From positions 110,561 through 174,560 of the forward strand of contig NZ_FOYZ01000011.1 in NCBI RefSeq assembly GCF_900112775.1: a stretch of 64,000 nt of DNA. The letters are read 5' to 3'. Each line of letters begins with the position of its first letter. Within the stretch, counting starts at the first letter, position 1. The stretch comes from Anaeromicropila populeti (GTDB lineage: Bacteria; Bacillota; Clostridia; Lachnospirales; Lachnospiraceae). Made by a program: the position numbers and the translations under genes. Under the pieces are notes generated by a model, which saw nothing but the letters and a program-made list of their open reading frames with translations, did not search any database and was not told where the DNA came from. Below, piece by piece: positions 28,772-37,840 of the stretch.

Positions 28772-29887
28772 ATGAAAAGTAAAAGAGTGCTTATTACAGT
28801 TGGCATTTGTTTTCTATTTTTGCTTATGGGATGTGGTAAGAAAAATGATATACAAAAAAATGCGATTATTCCGCTTGAAACAGCAGCATCTGCGACCATA
28901 CAAACACCAGTTCCAACAGTGGAACCGGAACAGCCAGATATTGAACAGCCTGTTTTAGATCCAGACATGGAGGGAAAAGCCCAAAGTACTTTAACTGGTC
29001 TGTGGGTGGATAAGGAGTTGGTTGCCAAACGGCCATATGCAATTATGATAAACAATATTAAAGCGGCTAATCCACAAAGTGGAATTTCTCAGGCTTCTAT
29101 TCTTTATGAAGCAGTAGTGGAAGGAGGAATTACCAGACTTATGGGGATTTTTGAAGATTTTGATTCCAAACGAATTGGATCTGTGCGGAGTGCAAGGCAT
29201 TATTTTTGTAGCTTTGCAGATGAGTATGATGCGATTTTTGTTCATTATGGGCAGACCAAGTATGCCATCTCAAAAATGGAAGAACTGGGAACGGATAATC
29301 TGAGTGGACTAGAGGGAGTGGGAACTACTGTGTTTTACAGAGATAATTCTATTCAGGCGCCTCACAATGCCTTTGCAAGTTATGAAGGAATTCTAAAGGG
29401 AACAAAAGAAAAAAAATACCGGACAGAGCGTTCTGAGAACACTAATCCATTCACCTTTAATGAAAGTGATATACAGATTGATGGAAAAGATGCAAAAAAG
29501 GTATCGTTAGGGTATTCTAATTACACTACTCCTTATTTTACTTATGATGAGCAAGAAAAGGTTTATAAGAGATTTCAATTTGGTGGACCTCATATTGACA
29601 AAAGTACAGGAGAACAATTGACATTTAAAAATATTATTATACAATTAGTAAAGGAATGGGATATTGATAAAAACGGTTATCAGACAATGGATATTGAACA
29701 AGCATCTGGAAGCGGTTACTATCTCACAAATGGAAAAGTGACAGAGATAACATGGACTAAAAATGAAGATAAAAAAGAAAGAGTCTACTATGATAAGGAT
29801 GGAAATGAATTGAAGTTAAATGTGGGTAAAACATTTATATCAGTATTTCCCCGTGATCGAAGTAATAAAATTTCTTTTTCACAATAA
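28772..29887 (+). CDS. DUF3048 (YerB family) lipoprotein
   Basis: A type II signal peptide with lipobox LLMGC (Cys21) predicts a lipid-anchored extracytoplasmic protein. A Pro/Glu-rich linker (residues 25-65) leads to the DUF3048 domains, with PYAIMINNIKAANPQSGISQ, RIGSVRSARHYF and APHNAFAS as family marks. The YerB family has no firmly assigned function. It follows ybeY closely. Confidence 0.9.
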   Translation: MKSKRVLITVGICFLFLLMGCGKKNDIQKNAIIPLETAASATIQTPVPTVEPEQPDIEQPVLDPDMEGKAQSTLTGLWVDKELVAKRPYAIMINNIKAANPQSGISQASILYEAVVEGGITRLMGIFEDFDSKRIGSVRSARHYFCSFADEYDAIFVHYGQTKYAISKMEELGTDNLSGLEGVGTTVFYRDNSIQAPHNAFASYEGILKGTKEKKYRTERSENTNPFTFNESDIQIDGKDAKKVSLGYSNYTTPYFTYDEQEKVYKRFQFGGPHIDKSTGEQLTFKNIIIQLVKEWDIDKNGYQTMDIEQASGSGYYLTNGKVTEITWTKNEDKKERVYYDKDGNELKLNVGKTFISVFPRDRSNKISFSQ

Positions 29888-29939
29888 TGGTCACCTTTCG
29901 CAGGAATAAGGCTTACAAAACGAAAGATAGGAGTTTATT

Positions 29940-31574
29940 ATGGGTTCATCAAAAAAAGCAAACAATTATTTAGTGCAAGGTACAATCTTGGCCGTTGCTT
30001 CTATTCTTGTAAGGTTTATTGGAATAATGTATCGGATACCAATGACGAATATTCTGGGATCAGAGGGGAATGGAATTTATACAGTAGCCTTCAATATTTA
30101 TAATATTGTACTTATTTTGTCTTCATACAGTCTGCCCTTAGCTGTATCTAAGATGGTAGCTACCCGGAGTGTAAAGAAAGAATACCGGAATGCACACAAG
30201 ATTTTTCGTTCGGCATTACTGTTTTCTGTAGTAGTTGGCGGACTGGCATGCTCAATCTTATATTTTAGTGCAGATTATCTGGAGGCTGTTTATAAAACTC
30301 CTGGTGTTGCCCGGCCATTAAGGGTGCTGGCGCCTACTGTATTTGTTGTTGCGGTATTAGGGGTGTTCAGAGGGCTGTTTCAAGGGAAAAAAACTATGAT
30401 ACCAACAGCCTTTTCTCAAATACTAGAGCAGGTAGTCAACGCATTTGTCAGCGTATATGCGTCGTACGCTTTTATGAAAAGCCACAGTGCATCAGAAGAA
30501 ATATCAGCCTATGGTGCTGCTGGAGGTACGCTGGGAACATTAATGGGAGCTTTGACAGCATTAGTTTTTGTTCTTTTAGTCTATATTTTATATCGTCCAA
30601 CTTTAAAAAGACAGAGAAAAAGAGACAAGACAAGCCATTCGGAAAGTACGCTGGAGATATATAAAATTATGATATTTACAATTATTCCCGTTGTACTTAG
30701 CCAAACTGTTTATCAAATCAGTGGAACACTGGATGATGTTATCTTTGGAAATGTCATGAGTGCAAAAGGAATTTCCAAATTATTGACTACAGACTTGCGG
30801 GGAGTGTATGGTTCCCAGTACAGGGTGCTGATATCGCTGCCAATTGCTATATCTTCCGCTGTTGCGTCCTCCCTGGTTCCAAGCGTGGTATCTGCAATGG
30901 AATTACGGGATTATAAAGATGTAAAAGATAAAGTGCGTTCCAGCATAAAATTCAACATGATAGTTGCCTTCCCATCAGCAGCTGGTTTGGCAGTACTGGC
31001 ACATCCGATTATGCAATTATTATTTCCAAGTCTTCAGAATTATAGTCAGCTTGCAGGAAATTTACTTGTCACAGGATCAACAGCAGTTATTTTTTATGCA
31101 TTATCTACTACTACAAGTGCTATACTGCAAGGGATTAATAAGATGAGGCTGCCAGTCATACATTCAGCTGTTTCACTGGTAATTCATGTTTTCCTTGTGT
31201 TTGCATTACTTCAGTTTACCAATGTAAGAGTATATGCACTAATCGTTGGAAATATTACATTTCCACTAGTTGTCTGCATTTTAAATGGAATTTCCGTTTC
31301 CAAGGAATTAAAATATAAACAGGAGATTAAGAAAACGTTTCTTGTGCCCCTCCTGTCTTCCAGCATAATGGGAATCATTGCATTTGGAAGCTATTTGTTT
31401 TTTGAACATATTACAGGCAGTAATCTGCTTGGTGTGCTGGTTTCCATCACACTGTCCATAGTATCCTACTTTATCTGCATTTTATTGTTTAAATGTTTTG
31501 ATAAGGAAGAGCTTCTTGATATGCCATTGGGCCGTACGATTGCGAGAATTGCAGAAAAAATGAAATTGTTATAG
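29940..31574 (+). CDS. SpoVB-like lipid II flippase (MOP/MVF family)
   Basis: A polytopic membrane protein of 544 residues with about 14 hydrophobic helices. It opens with QGTILAVASILVRFIGIMYR and contains the family segments IPMTNILGSEGNGIY and GTLDDVIFGNVMS. Members of the SpoVB/MurJ-type polysaccharide exporter family move lipid-linked cell-wall precursors across the membrane, and SpoVB acts in cortex synthesis. A vegetative paralogue cannot be excluded. Confidence 0.9.
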   Translation: MGSSKKANNYLVQGTILAVASILVRFIGIMYRIPMTNILGSEGNGIYTVAFNIYNIVLILSSYSLPLAVSKMVATRSVKKEYRNAHKIFRSALLFSVVVGGLACSILYFSADYLEAVYKTPGVARPLRVLAPTVFVVAVLGVFRGLFQGKKTMIPTAFSQILEQVVNAFVSVYASYAFMKSHSASEEISAYGAAGGTLGTLMGALTALVFVLLVYILYRPTLKRQRKRDKTSHSESTLEIYKIMIFTIIPVVLSQTVYQISGTLDDVIFGNVMSAKGISKLLTTDLRGVYGSQYRVLISLPIAISSAVASSLVPSVVSAMELRDYKDVKDKVRSSIKFNMIVAFPSAAGLAVLAHPIMQLLFPSLQNYSQLAGNLLVTGSTAVIFYALSTTTSAILQGINKMRLPVIHSAVSLVIHVFLVFALLQFTNVRVYALIVGNITFPLVVCILNGISVSKELKYKQEIKKTFLVPLLSSSIMGIIAFGSYLFFEHITGSNLLGVLVSITLSIVSYFICILLFKCFDKEELLDMPLGRTIARIAEKMKLL

Positions 31575-31647
31575 AATATATTGTGTATAAAATAAGAAAA
31601 CTTTGGAAATACTTAAACTGATTTCGTCTAGTACAGGAGGTTCTTTT

Positions 31648-32322
31648 ATGAAAAAGGTTTATATATGTATCTTAAGTTTTCTTGTTTTATGTGCAGCTTT
31701 TTCGATCTGTTACTTCTTAAGTTACAGATATGCATTAATAAAATTTAATGAAAATGCAAATGAACGGAATGAGGAATTCATGCAAAATATGGATAGGGAA
31801 CAGCTCTTAGCAGATTCAAATGTGATATCATCAGAACAACCAGAAGAAGACAGCTTAGAGGTAAATTCAGATAAAAATGAAGTAATTGGGGCGGACGCCC
31901 GCTTTGTTGTTCAAAGCTTTGATTTAATTACTTCTTCCTATAGTGAGACAGAGGAGAACATCCCAGCATATTTTATTGGATTAAAGAGGGAAGAGGTTAT
32001 TTCTTATCTAAACGATTACATGTCAAATGTATCTTTAGATGAATACCAGAAAGGGCTGATCTCCTATGAGCTGATTTCTTTTTCTGATGAAAAGGTGATT
32101 GTGAAAAAGACATATAATAGTGCAAACATTGACTTTAAATATTTTTTGCAGGTTTATGCAGACACAATTGTAGTTTACTATTGCGATAAAAAGACTATAT
32201 TTGAATATACCGATATTTGTGTATCTTCTCTGCCTGAATCAGAGCAGTTAAAGTTGAATTATGGAATTGAAGTTAAGGATGATGAGGAATTATATGGAAT
32301 GCTTGAGAATTATACGAGTTAA
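31648..32322 (+). CDS. Hypothetical membrane-anchored protein (BofC-like layout)
   Basis: A 224-residue protein with one N-terminal hydrophobic helix (residues 4-24), an acidic linker and an extracytoplasmic domain that includes a segment of the form GLKREEVISYLNDYM. The layout (signal anchor, short domain) recalls BofC-type sporulation proteins, but I do not assign it. ATG 31648 follows ACAGGAGG with good spacing, so the 15-codon extension up to 31603 is unlikely. The gene probably follows the flippase gene on the same transcript. Confidence 0.75.
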   Translation: MKKVYICILSFLVLCAAFSICYFLSYRYALIKFNENANERNEEFMQNMDREQLLADSNVISSEQPEEDSLEVNSDKNEVIGADARFVVQSFDLITSSYSETEENIPAYFIGLKREEVISYLNDYMSNVSLDEYQKGLISYELISFSDEKVIVKKTYNSANIDFKYFLQVYADTIVVYYCDKKTIFEYTDICVSSLPESEQLKLNYGIEVKDDEELYGMLENYTS

Positions 32323-32442
32323 GTTATTTTGTAATATAATTTAACTAATAGTTAAGGAAATGAATAAATTTGAGTGTACAAAATAAACAATTTTATGTTA
32401 AAAATTTTGCTAATTAAGACAGTTTTAAAAATGATAAAGATA

Positions 32443-32458
32443 TGTTAGCATAGTATTA
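32443..32458 (+). promoter_or_regulatory. 16-base motif shared with the GH18 gene upstream region
   Basis: TGTTAGCATAGTATTA lies 109 bases before the GH26 start and differs by one base from the copy at 53920-53935. It could be a promoter core (TAGTAT as a -10) or an operator. Confidence 0.4.
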
Positions 32459-32567
32459 ACAAAGTGTAGTGATTATATAGTTTTCTGATGATTGGAGGAG
32501 AGTAATTGTTTTAGCTAATTTTAAGTAAATGATTAATGGCAATTGGGGTATGAGAGAAGGAGACAGG

Positions 32568-34634
32568 GTGAAACAAATGAAAAAGCATTTACGAAAAAAG
32601 GCAGGGATAGTTGTCCTATTATTAACGGGAATTATTATTATTTCAATTGTATGGATGGGATTTCTTAAATCAGAACCTATGAAGGAGAACCAAGATACAC
32701 AGGTCGCAGATGTCACAGAGTTAACCAATGTAACTGAGAATGAAAAGATACAGCAATTATGGGATTTTTCTAAGTGCTGTGGGAACTGGTATTACGGAGG
32801 TAGTGACTGGGAATACCAATATAGCGGAGGTGAGGCTGCTAGTGTATCCGTAGAACAAGAAATGCTGAAGGTCTCAGTGGACTACAGTGGTGAGAAAGAA
32901 AACTCGTGGAGCCAGTTGGCGGTCTGTGAATGGGATTCAGAAGGAATGAACCTAATAGGAGCCAATACGTTACGGCTTGATTTTCTTTTTGATACAGCAA
33001 GTATGTCAGGGGGAGGATTTTTAATAAAAGTATACTCTAACCATGCTGAAATAGATGCAAATGCAGCAGTTGATATGGAACATACTGAGACTGTTTCAGG
33101 AACACTTAAAAAAGCTAAAGTAGAGGTTACCTTTGATGAAATTACCAATGCAGCAGTGAAAGACTTAAATATTTGTATTGTGGGAAATTTGACCGATTAT
33201 AAAGGAGATTTATGGTTGGATAATATTACCTTGCTACAGGAAAAAGGGAAGGCTGCAAATGATATTTATGTAAGTTCTACTTTGTCTGTTACAGGCAGTA
33301 CTGTTCAGGCAGATATTGTGGCAGGTCAGTTGATTACATTTGACGAAACAGGCGAAGATGTGATAATACCCCTTTCTACAAAGGTGGAAATGACTGATAA
33401 AGCAGCTACAGATGAGGCAAGGCAGATTTATTCGTACTTACAGGCTGTAGGGAACTCACCAGCAGTAATTTTCGGTCAGCAGGGAAACACCCACCATAAG
33501 GCGGGGGCTTCTATGCTGTCATATTCGGATACTTACGATATAACCGGTTCTTATGCTGGCGTAATAGGGATGGATGCTTTATCCTTAGTAGGAAATGAAT
33601 ATAGCGCATCAAGGTATAATCGGGAACTAGCGGCAGCTTTAGATGCAGAACCGTTACCTCAAACAGCAGCTGGAAATGTACAGGCAGCAGCGGCACTGAC
33701 AAATTATAACATAGAGGCTGGTGCTATTATTACCTTATCTGCTCACATGCCTAATTTTTCTCTTGTAAAGGAAAGCGGAAATTATGATGGAGAACATTCT
33801 TATTCCAGATATGATTTTTCTGGTTATACTCCCAATACGGTAACAGGGGATGTAATGAATCAAATATTGCCTGGTGGAAAGTATCATGATGAATTTACGG
33901 CTTATTTGGATATGATTGCTGATTATGCGAAACAGGTAAAGGGTACCATCCTATTCCGACCTTTTCACGAGAATACGGGAAGCTGGTTCTGGTGGGGAGC
34001 GGATTTTTGCAGCACTGAGGTGTATCAAAATGTATTTCGCTATACCGTAGAGTATTTTCGCGATATAAAGGAGGTACATAACTTCATTTATGTATATGGA
34101 CCAAGCTGTGAAGCTGCAAGTACAGAAGAGTATGCAGAAAGATATCCAGGAGATGAGTATGTGGATATGGTGGGCTTTGACATGTACAATATAAATCCTT
34201 CTAATGATGATACTTGGTTTCGTGATTTTGAAAAGGAGGTTACTATTGTACAGGAATTTGCCAGACAGCATAATAAATTATTTGCTATAACGGAAACGGG
34301 AGCTGCAACCAGTTCTCCAGATGCTGGAGATAACCAGACGGCACTGCATCGAAGTGGCAACGAACAGCTGGACTGGTATCAGAACATGATGTCAGTAGCA
34401 GCAGCCTCAGACGCTTCTTATTTTTTGGTATGGGCAAATTTTAGTGAAAGGGATGGTTTTTATACACCGTATGTTAAGGCGGTTAATGAGGATGGAAGCT
34501 TATACGGTCATGAAATGTTGGATTACTTTATTGACTTTTTTAACTACCCTAACAGTATGTTTGCAGTAAATCAAAAAGCAGCTCTGGTAAAACTGAAAGA
34601 TATTTCGGTATCAGCAGTTTCAAGCAAATCTTGA
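32568..34634 (+). CDS. Membrane-anchored GH26 beta-mannanase with an N-terminal carbohydrate-binding domain
   Basis: A secreted endo-1,4-beta-mannanase. An N-terminal basic patch and hydrophobic helix (about residues 12-34) has no lipobox Cys and no clear cleavage site, so it likely stays membrane-anchored. Residues 70-220 look like a beta-sandwich carbohydrate-binding module rich in Trp and Tyr. The GH26 catalytic domain covers about 270-670. The acid/base Glu468 lies in RPFHENTGSWFWWG and the nucleophile Glu576 in ITETGAATSS. I chose GTG 32568 because AAGGAG at 32557-32562 is five bases upstream; ATG 32577 is possible. The gene stands alone between an AT-rich 245-base spacer and a strong terminator. 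Confidence 0.92.
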   Translation: MKQMKKHLRKKAGIVVLLLTGIIIISIVWMGFLKSEPMKENQDTQVADVTELTNVTENEKIQQLWDFSKCCGNWYYGGSDWEYQYSGGEAASVSVEQEMLKVSVDYSGEKENSWSQLAVCEWDSEGMNLIGANTLRLDFLFDTASMSGGGFLIKVYSNHAEIDANAAVDMEHTETVSGTLKKAKVEVTFDEITNAAVKDLNICIVGNLTDYKGDLWLDNITLLQEKGKAANDIYVSSTLSVTGSTVQADIVAGQLITFDETGEDVIIPLSTKVEMTDKAATDEARQIYSYLQAVGNSPAVIFGQQGNTHHKAGASMLSYSDTYDITGSYAGVIGMDALSLVGNEYSASRYNRELAAALDAEPLPQTAAGNVQAAAALTNYNIEAGAIITLSAHMPNFSLVKESGNYDGEHSYSRYDFSGYTPNTVTGDVMNQILPGGKYHDEFTAYLDMIADYAKQVKGTILFRPFHENTGSWFWWGADFCSTEVYQNVFRYTVEYFRDIKEVHNFIYVYGPSCEAASTEEYAERYPGDEYVDMVGFDMYNINPSNDDTWFRDFEKEVTIVQEFARQHNKLFAITETGAATSSPDAGDNQTALHRSGNEQLDWYQNMMSVAAASDASYFLVWANFSERDGFYTPYVKAVNEDGSLYGHEMLDYFIDFFNYPNSMFAVNQKAALVKLKDISVSAVSSKS

Positions 34635-34643
34635 TACAAGAAG

Positions 34644-34685
34644 AAACTACTATAATGGCAGTAAATGCTTTATAGTAGTTTTTTC
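34644..34685 (+). terminator. Strong intrinsic terminator after the GH26 gene
   Basis: AAACTACTATAA at 34644-34655 pairs perfectly with TTATAGTAGTTT at 34670-34681, and the T-run continues. Confidence 0.9.
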
Positions 34686-34765
34686 TTGCCAATAAACTGT
34701 CTATTATGTTAAGATAGCACCATGATTGTGAGAAATAGACATGAAATTGAAAGGGGGAAATAGGC

Positions 34766-36226
34766 ATGGATAGAACCAAAGTAACACATTTATCAATGGC
34801 AATGGAATTATTAAATATAACTGGTAAAGAACTAGCTGCGGAAATTGGTACAGATACGACAACCATCAGCAAATGGAGAAAAGGACAGCGAAAGCTAAAT
34901 TATCATTCGGAATATCCTGAAAGAATTGCGAAATATATGATATCGGAAAGATTTGAAACTCAATATAATAAGCTTTTAGAGAGGTTAAGTGACAATTTAT
35001 ACAAGTTTGATAAAGACGATTTGGAAGAGGTAACGAAAACGTTAGGAATTTGGCTGACAGATGAAGTGAAAGAGGAAGAATTGGAAAAGGATACGGTTAA
35101 GTTGTTCTATGGACTTGAGGGGTGGAGAACTGCGCTGGATGAGTTTCTAAAATGTTTGGAACAGCTGGAAAAGGGTGAAAAAATATATATCGGTGACTTT
35201 GGGGATATCAACTGGAATGATATTTCTAAGGAATATGAGGAGTATATTGTAAATAAGTATTTACATATGTTGGAGAAAGGACATTCCTTGGTTATTATTG
35301 ACAAGATAAACCATGAGTACAAGCCATACATCACTTTGTTAAGATGGATGTCATTATATTTATCACAAAAGGTTGAGGTTAGATATATTGAGGCAGAGCA
35401 AGAAGAAGTATTTCAGCAAAGTATTTATGCTGTAGAAAATCAGGTGGCAATGATTGGGACAACAATCCAAGACCAAGAAAAAAAACATCTTGTTTATCTG
35501 CAAAAGGATAACAATAGTGTAGATTTTTATTATCAACTGATTCGGAAATATGAGGAAAAATCAAAGAAATTAATTTATACCTCAGAGGTTTCTAATCCTA
35601 TGGAAATGGTAGAGATTATGAATAAAAACATGCAGTATGGAAAATGCACTTATATGATGAATCAGCTGCCATCATTTCGGAATATGTCACAGGAGCTGTT
35701 AGGTGAAATTTTAGAAGAGAACCATGTTGAAAAAGATTTGAAAGATTTATGCCAGAAAGTGAATAGAAAAAGAAAAGAATTTAGGAAAAAGTTTTTTTAT
35801 CGTCAAATTTATGATTTGGATTCTATTCAAGAAGCGTTAAGAAAAGAATATATAATTGAATATGATTTGAGTCGTATCATTGGAAAGGAAATAAGAATCA
35901 GTCAGGAACAGTTTAGAAGACAGTTAGAAGAAATTTCCCAAACCATTTATAGTGAACAATACATTATGGTTTTAGCTTCTTTTAGAAAAATGAATTTAAA
36001 TTTAAAAGGTGCGTCCATTATTGTACAAGATGACAGCGTAGTAATTGCGTGGAATTCTCAATTCTATGATGCTAGAATTCATAGTACAGAGTTAACCTTT
36101 GTAGGTGGATATTTCAATTATTTAAACATGCTGTGGAAAGAGATTCCTCTTATATCAAAAAGTGGAGACTGGACGAAAAAGCAGTTTGACTGGATTTTAG
36201 ACAAAACAGATGAGTTATCAGGCTAA
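34766..36226 (+). CDS. Unrecognised HTH protein, possible regulator of the downstream cluster
   Basis: A 486-residue protein with an N-terminal Cro/C1-type helix-turn-helix (residues 12-45: ELAAEIGTDTTTISKWRKGQ). The rest is a long, charged, alpha/beta region that I cannot assign. It contains GEKIYIGDFGDINWNDI and a pattern of alternating helices with few Cys. The size suggests a ligand-sensing or protein-interaction domain. It lies directly upstream of, and codirectional with, the amine/glutamate cluster but is separated from it by a promoter and a hairpin, so it is a candidate regulator by position only. Confidence 0.75.
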   Translation: MDRTKVTHLSMAMELLNITGKELAAEIGTDTTTISKWRKGQRKLNYHSEYPERIAKYMISERFETQYNKLLERLSDNLYKFDKDDLEEVTKTLGIWLTDEVKEEELEKDTVKLFYGLEGWRTALDEFLKCLEQLEKGEKIYIGDFGDINWNDISKEYEEYIVNKYLHMLEKGHSLVIIDKINHEYKPYITLLRWMSLYLSQKVEVRYIEAEQEEVFQQSIYAVENQVAMIGTTIQDQEKKHLVYLQKDNNSVDFYYQLIRKYEEKSKKLIYTSEVSNPMEMVEIMNKNMQYGKCTYMMNQLPSFRNMSQELLGEILEENHVEKDLKDLCQKVNRKRKEFRKKFFYRQIYDLDSIQEALRKEYIIEYDLSRIIGKEIRISQEQFRRQLEEISQTIYSEQYIMVLASFRKMNLNLKGASIIVQDDSVVIAWNSQFYDARIHSTELTFVGGYFNYLNMLWKEIPLISKSGDWTKKQFDWILDKTDELSG

Positions 36227-36272
36227 CACACAAAAGCCAATAAAGTGCCAATAAATAAAATAAAAAATAATA

Positions 36273-36301
36273 TTGACATTTTATTGATAAGCTGATATGA
36301 T
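36273..36301 (+). promoter_or_regulatory. Near-consensus sigma-A promoter of the permease/ligase cluster
   Basis: TTGACA at 36273-36278 and TATGAT at 36296-36301 have an exact 17-base spacer. Transcription would start near 36308, about 100 bases before the permease start. Confidence 0.85.
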
Positions 36302-36329
36302 TAACGCAACTTAAAACATACAAAAAAAC

Positions 36330-36374
36330 AAAGACGTTATATTGGTGATGATTACCAGTGTGGCGTCTTTTTTT
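36330..36374 (+). terminator. Hairpin with T-run in the leader of the cluster (possible attenuator)
   Basis: AAAGACG at 36330-36336 pairs with CGTCTTT at 36364-36370. An inner stem (ATTGGT with ACCAGT) closes on a seven-base loop, and the T-run continues to 36374. It lies between the promoter and the first gene, so it would end transcripts unless overcome. That is the layout of a controlled leader. I see no known riboswitch core in the 20-odd bases before it. Confidence 0.65.
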
Positions 36375-36407
36375 GTACATTGTCAGATGCCTGAAAGGAG
36401 AATGCTT

Positions 36408-37823
36408 ATGAATGAAAAAGGAAAGTTAGGTTTGGGAAGTGCAATAGCAGTTTGTGTAGGTTTGATTGTTGCAACGAGTTGTCTGTTGTCACTGGGACAA
36501 GGAATAGGTTTATCAGGAAAAGCATTTATAATACCATTATTAATTGTTGTCATATTAAATGCATTCATTGCCATGTCATTTGCAGAATTACATTCCCTGA
36601 TGCCGAAAGTGGACGGCGGAGTAGGTCAATACACATTAGTTGGACTGGGTCCAGTAGCTTCGATTGTTTCTAATGTATCTGCCTATGTAATAACCATGAT
36701 ATTTGCATCGTCAGTGGAGGCTGCCATGTGTGGAATGGTTTTACATGATTTTTTACCAGATATACCAGTTGCGGTACTATCTGTGCTGATTCTTGCTATA
36801 TTAACAATTGTTAATTACTTTGGTGTAGATATGTTTTCGAAGATTCAGAATATTGTAGTGGTTCTGCTTATCAGTTCCTTATTCCTTCTGGGAATCATTA
36901 GTTTTTTTAAGCTAGGAACAGGAACCGTGATATCAGCAGCAGAACAGACTGCACCTAGTGTTACAGGAATAAATGTCCTGGGGTTGGCAGCAGTAGCATT
37001 CTGGCTATTCATCGGTGTTGAATTCGTTATTCCAATAGCAAAGGAATTGAAAAATCCCAAAAGAGACGTATTGCTTTCTATGATTCTTGGACTGGTACTT
37101 TTATTTGTGATACAAGCAATGCTAGGATGCGGAATGGCAAATTATGTTAAACTACAAGATTTGGCTTCTAATCCAATGCCTCACATGGTATTTGCAGAAG
37201 CCCTACTTGGAAAAGCTGGAAAAGTATGGATGGGTTTTGTAACAATTTTAGCTGGTATTAGTACTCTGAATACAGTTTTGGCAAACACAGCAAGAATTTT
37301 AATGGGTATGGCAGAGGAAGCGGTTATGCCAGGGATTTTTAGAAAAGTAAATAAAAAAGAAGTTCCAGTTGTTGGACTTGGTTTAATGGCGGCCGCAGAC
37401 TTTCTAATGATAGTTACTGGTTTCGTAAATTCAAGCGGATTGACTAATTTAATATTGGCTGCTTCTTGTTTCTGGCTGACTTCTTACATTTTAACCCACA
37501 TTACTGTTTTGGTATTACGAAAGAGATATCCTGCTGTAAAGCGGAATAAAAAACTGACATTGTTGGGAATACCACAAATTCTTGGCATACTTGGAAATGT
37601 ATACATGATTTGGAATATTAGCAGCGATATGGAAAGCCGCCTAAAAATATACCAGATATTCGGAGTTTTATTTGTAATTTTAATTGGCTATGCATTTATA
37701 TGGGTCAAAGTTGTAATGAGAGCAGAACCCTTTAAACCAGTGGAGCTTGAACAAGTTAACAAAAATGCCCTAAAGTTAAACAATGCAAGAAGCGATAGGC
37801 AGATAGAAGAAGCTGTTATATAG
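36408..37823 (+). CDS. APC-superfamily amino acid or amine permease
   Basis: An integral membrane transporter of 471 residues with about 12 hydrophobic helices. The first-helix segment GSAIAVCVGLIVATSCLLSLGQG is the helix-1 substrate region of the APC fold. A conserved VEFVIPIAKELKNPKRD loop is typical of amino-acid permeases. ATG 36408 is preferred because AAGGAG at 36395-36400 is seven bases upstream; the ORF runs open further but without a site. As the first gene of the cluster, it probably imports the substrate handled by the enzymes that follow. Confidence 0.9.
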   Translation: MNEKGKLGLGSAIAVCVGLIVATSCLLSLGQGIGLSGKAFIIPLLIVVILNAFIAMSFAELHSLMPKVDGGVGQYTLVGLGPVASIVSNVSAYVITMIFASSVEAAMCGMVLHDFLPDIPVAVLSVLILAILTIVNYFGVDMFSKIQNIVVVLLISSLFLLGIISFFKLGTGTVISAAEQTAPSVTGINVLGLAAVAFWLFIGVEFVIPIAKELKNPKRDVLLSMILGLVLLFVIQAMLGCGMANYVKLQDLASNPMPHMVFAEALLGKAGKVWMGFVTILAGISTLNTVLANTARILMGMAEEAVMPGIFRKVNKKEVPVVGLGLMAAADFLMIVTGFVNSSGLTNLILAASCFWLTSYILTHITVLVLRKRYPAVKRNKKLTLLGIPQILGILGNVYMIWNISSDMESRLKIYQIFGVLFVILIGYAFIWVKVVMRAEPFKPVELEQVNKNALKLNNARSDRQIEEAVI

Positions 37824-37840
37824 CGAAGGAGGAAATTACT

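Noticed and set aside
36342..36407. N-terminal extension of the permease
   Set aside because: It would run through the leader hairpin, has no ribosome site, and its sequence is unlike the transporter family.
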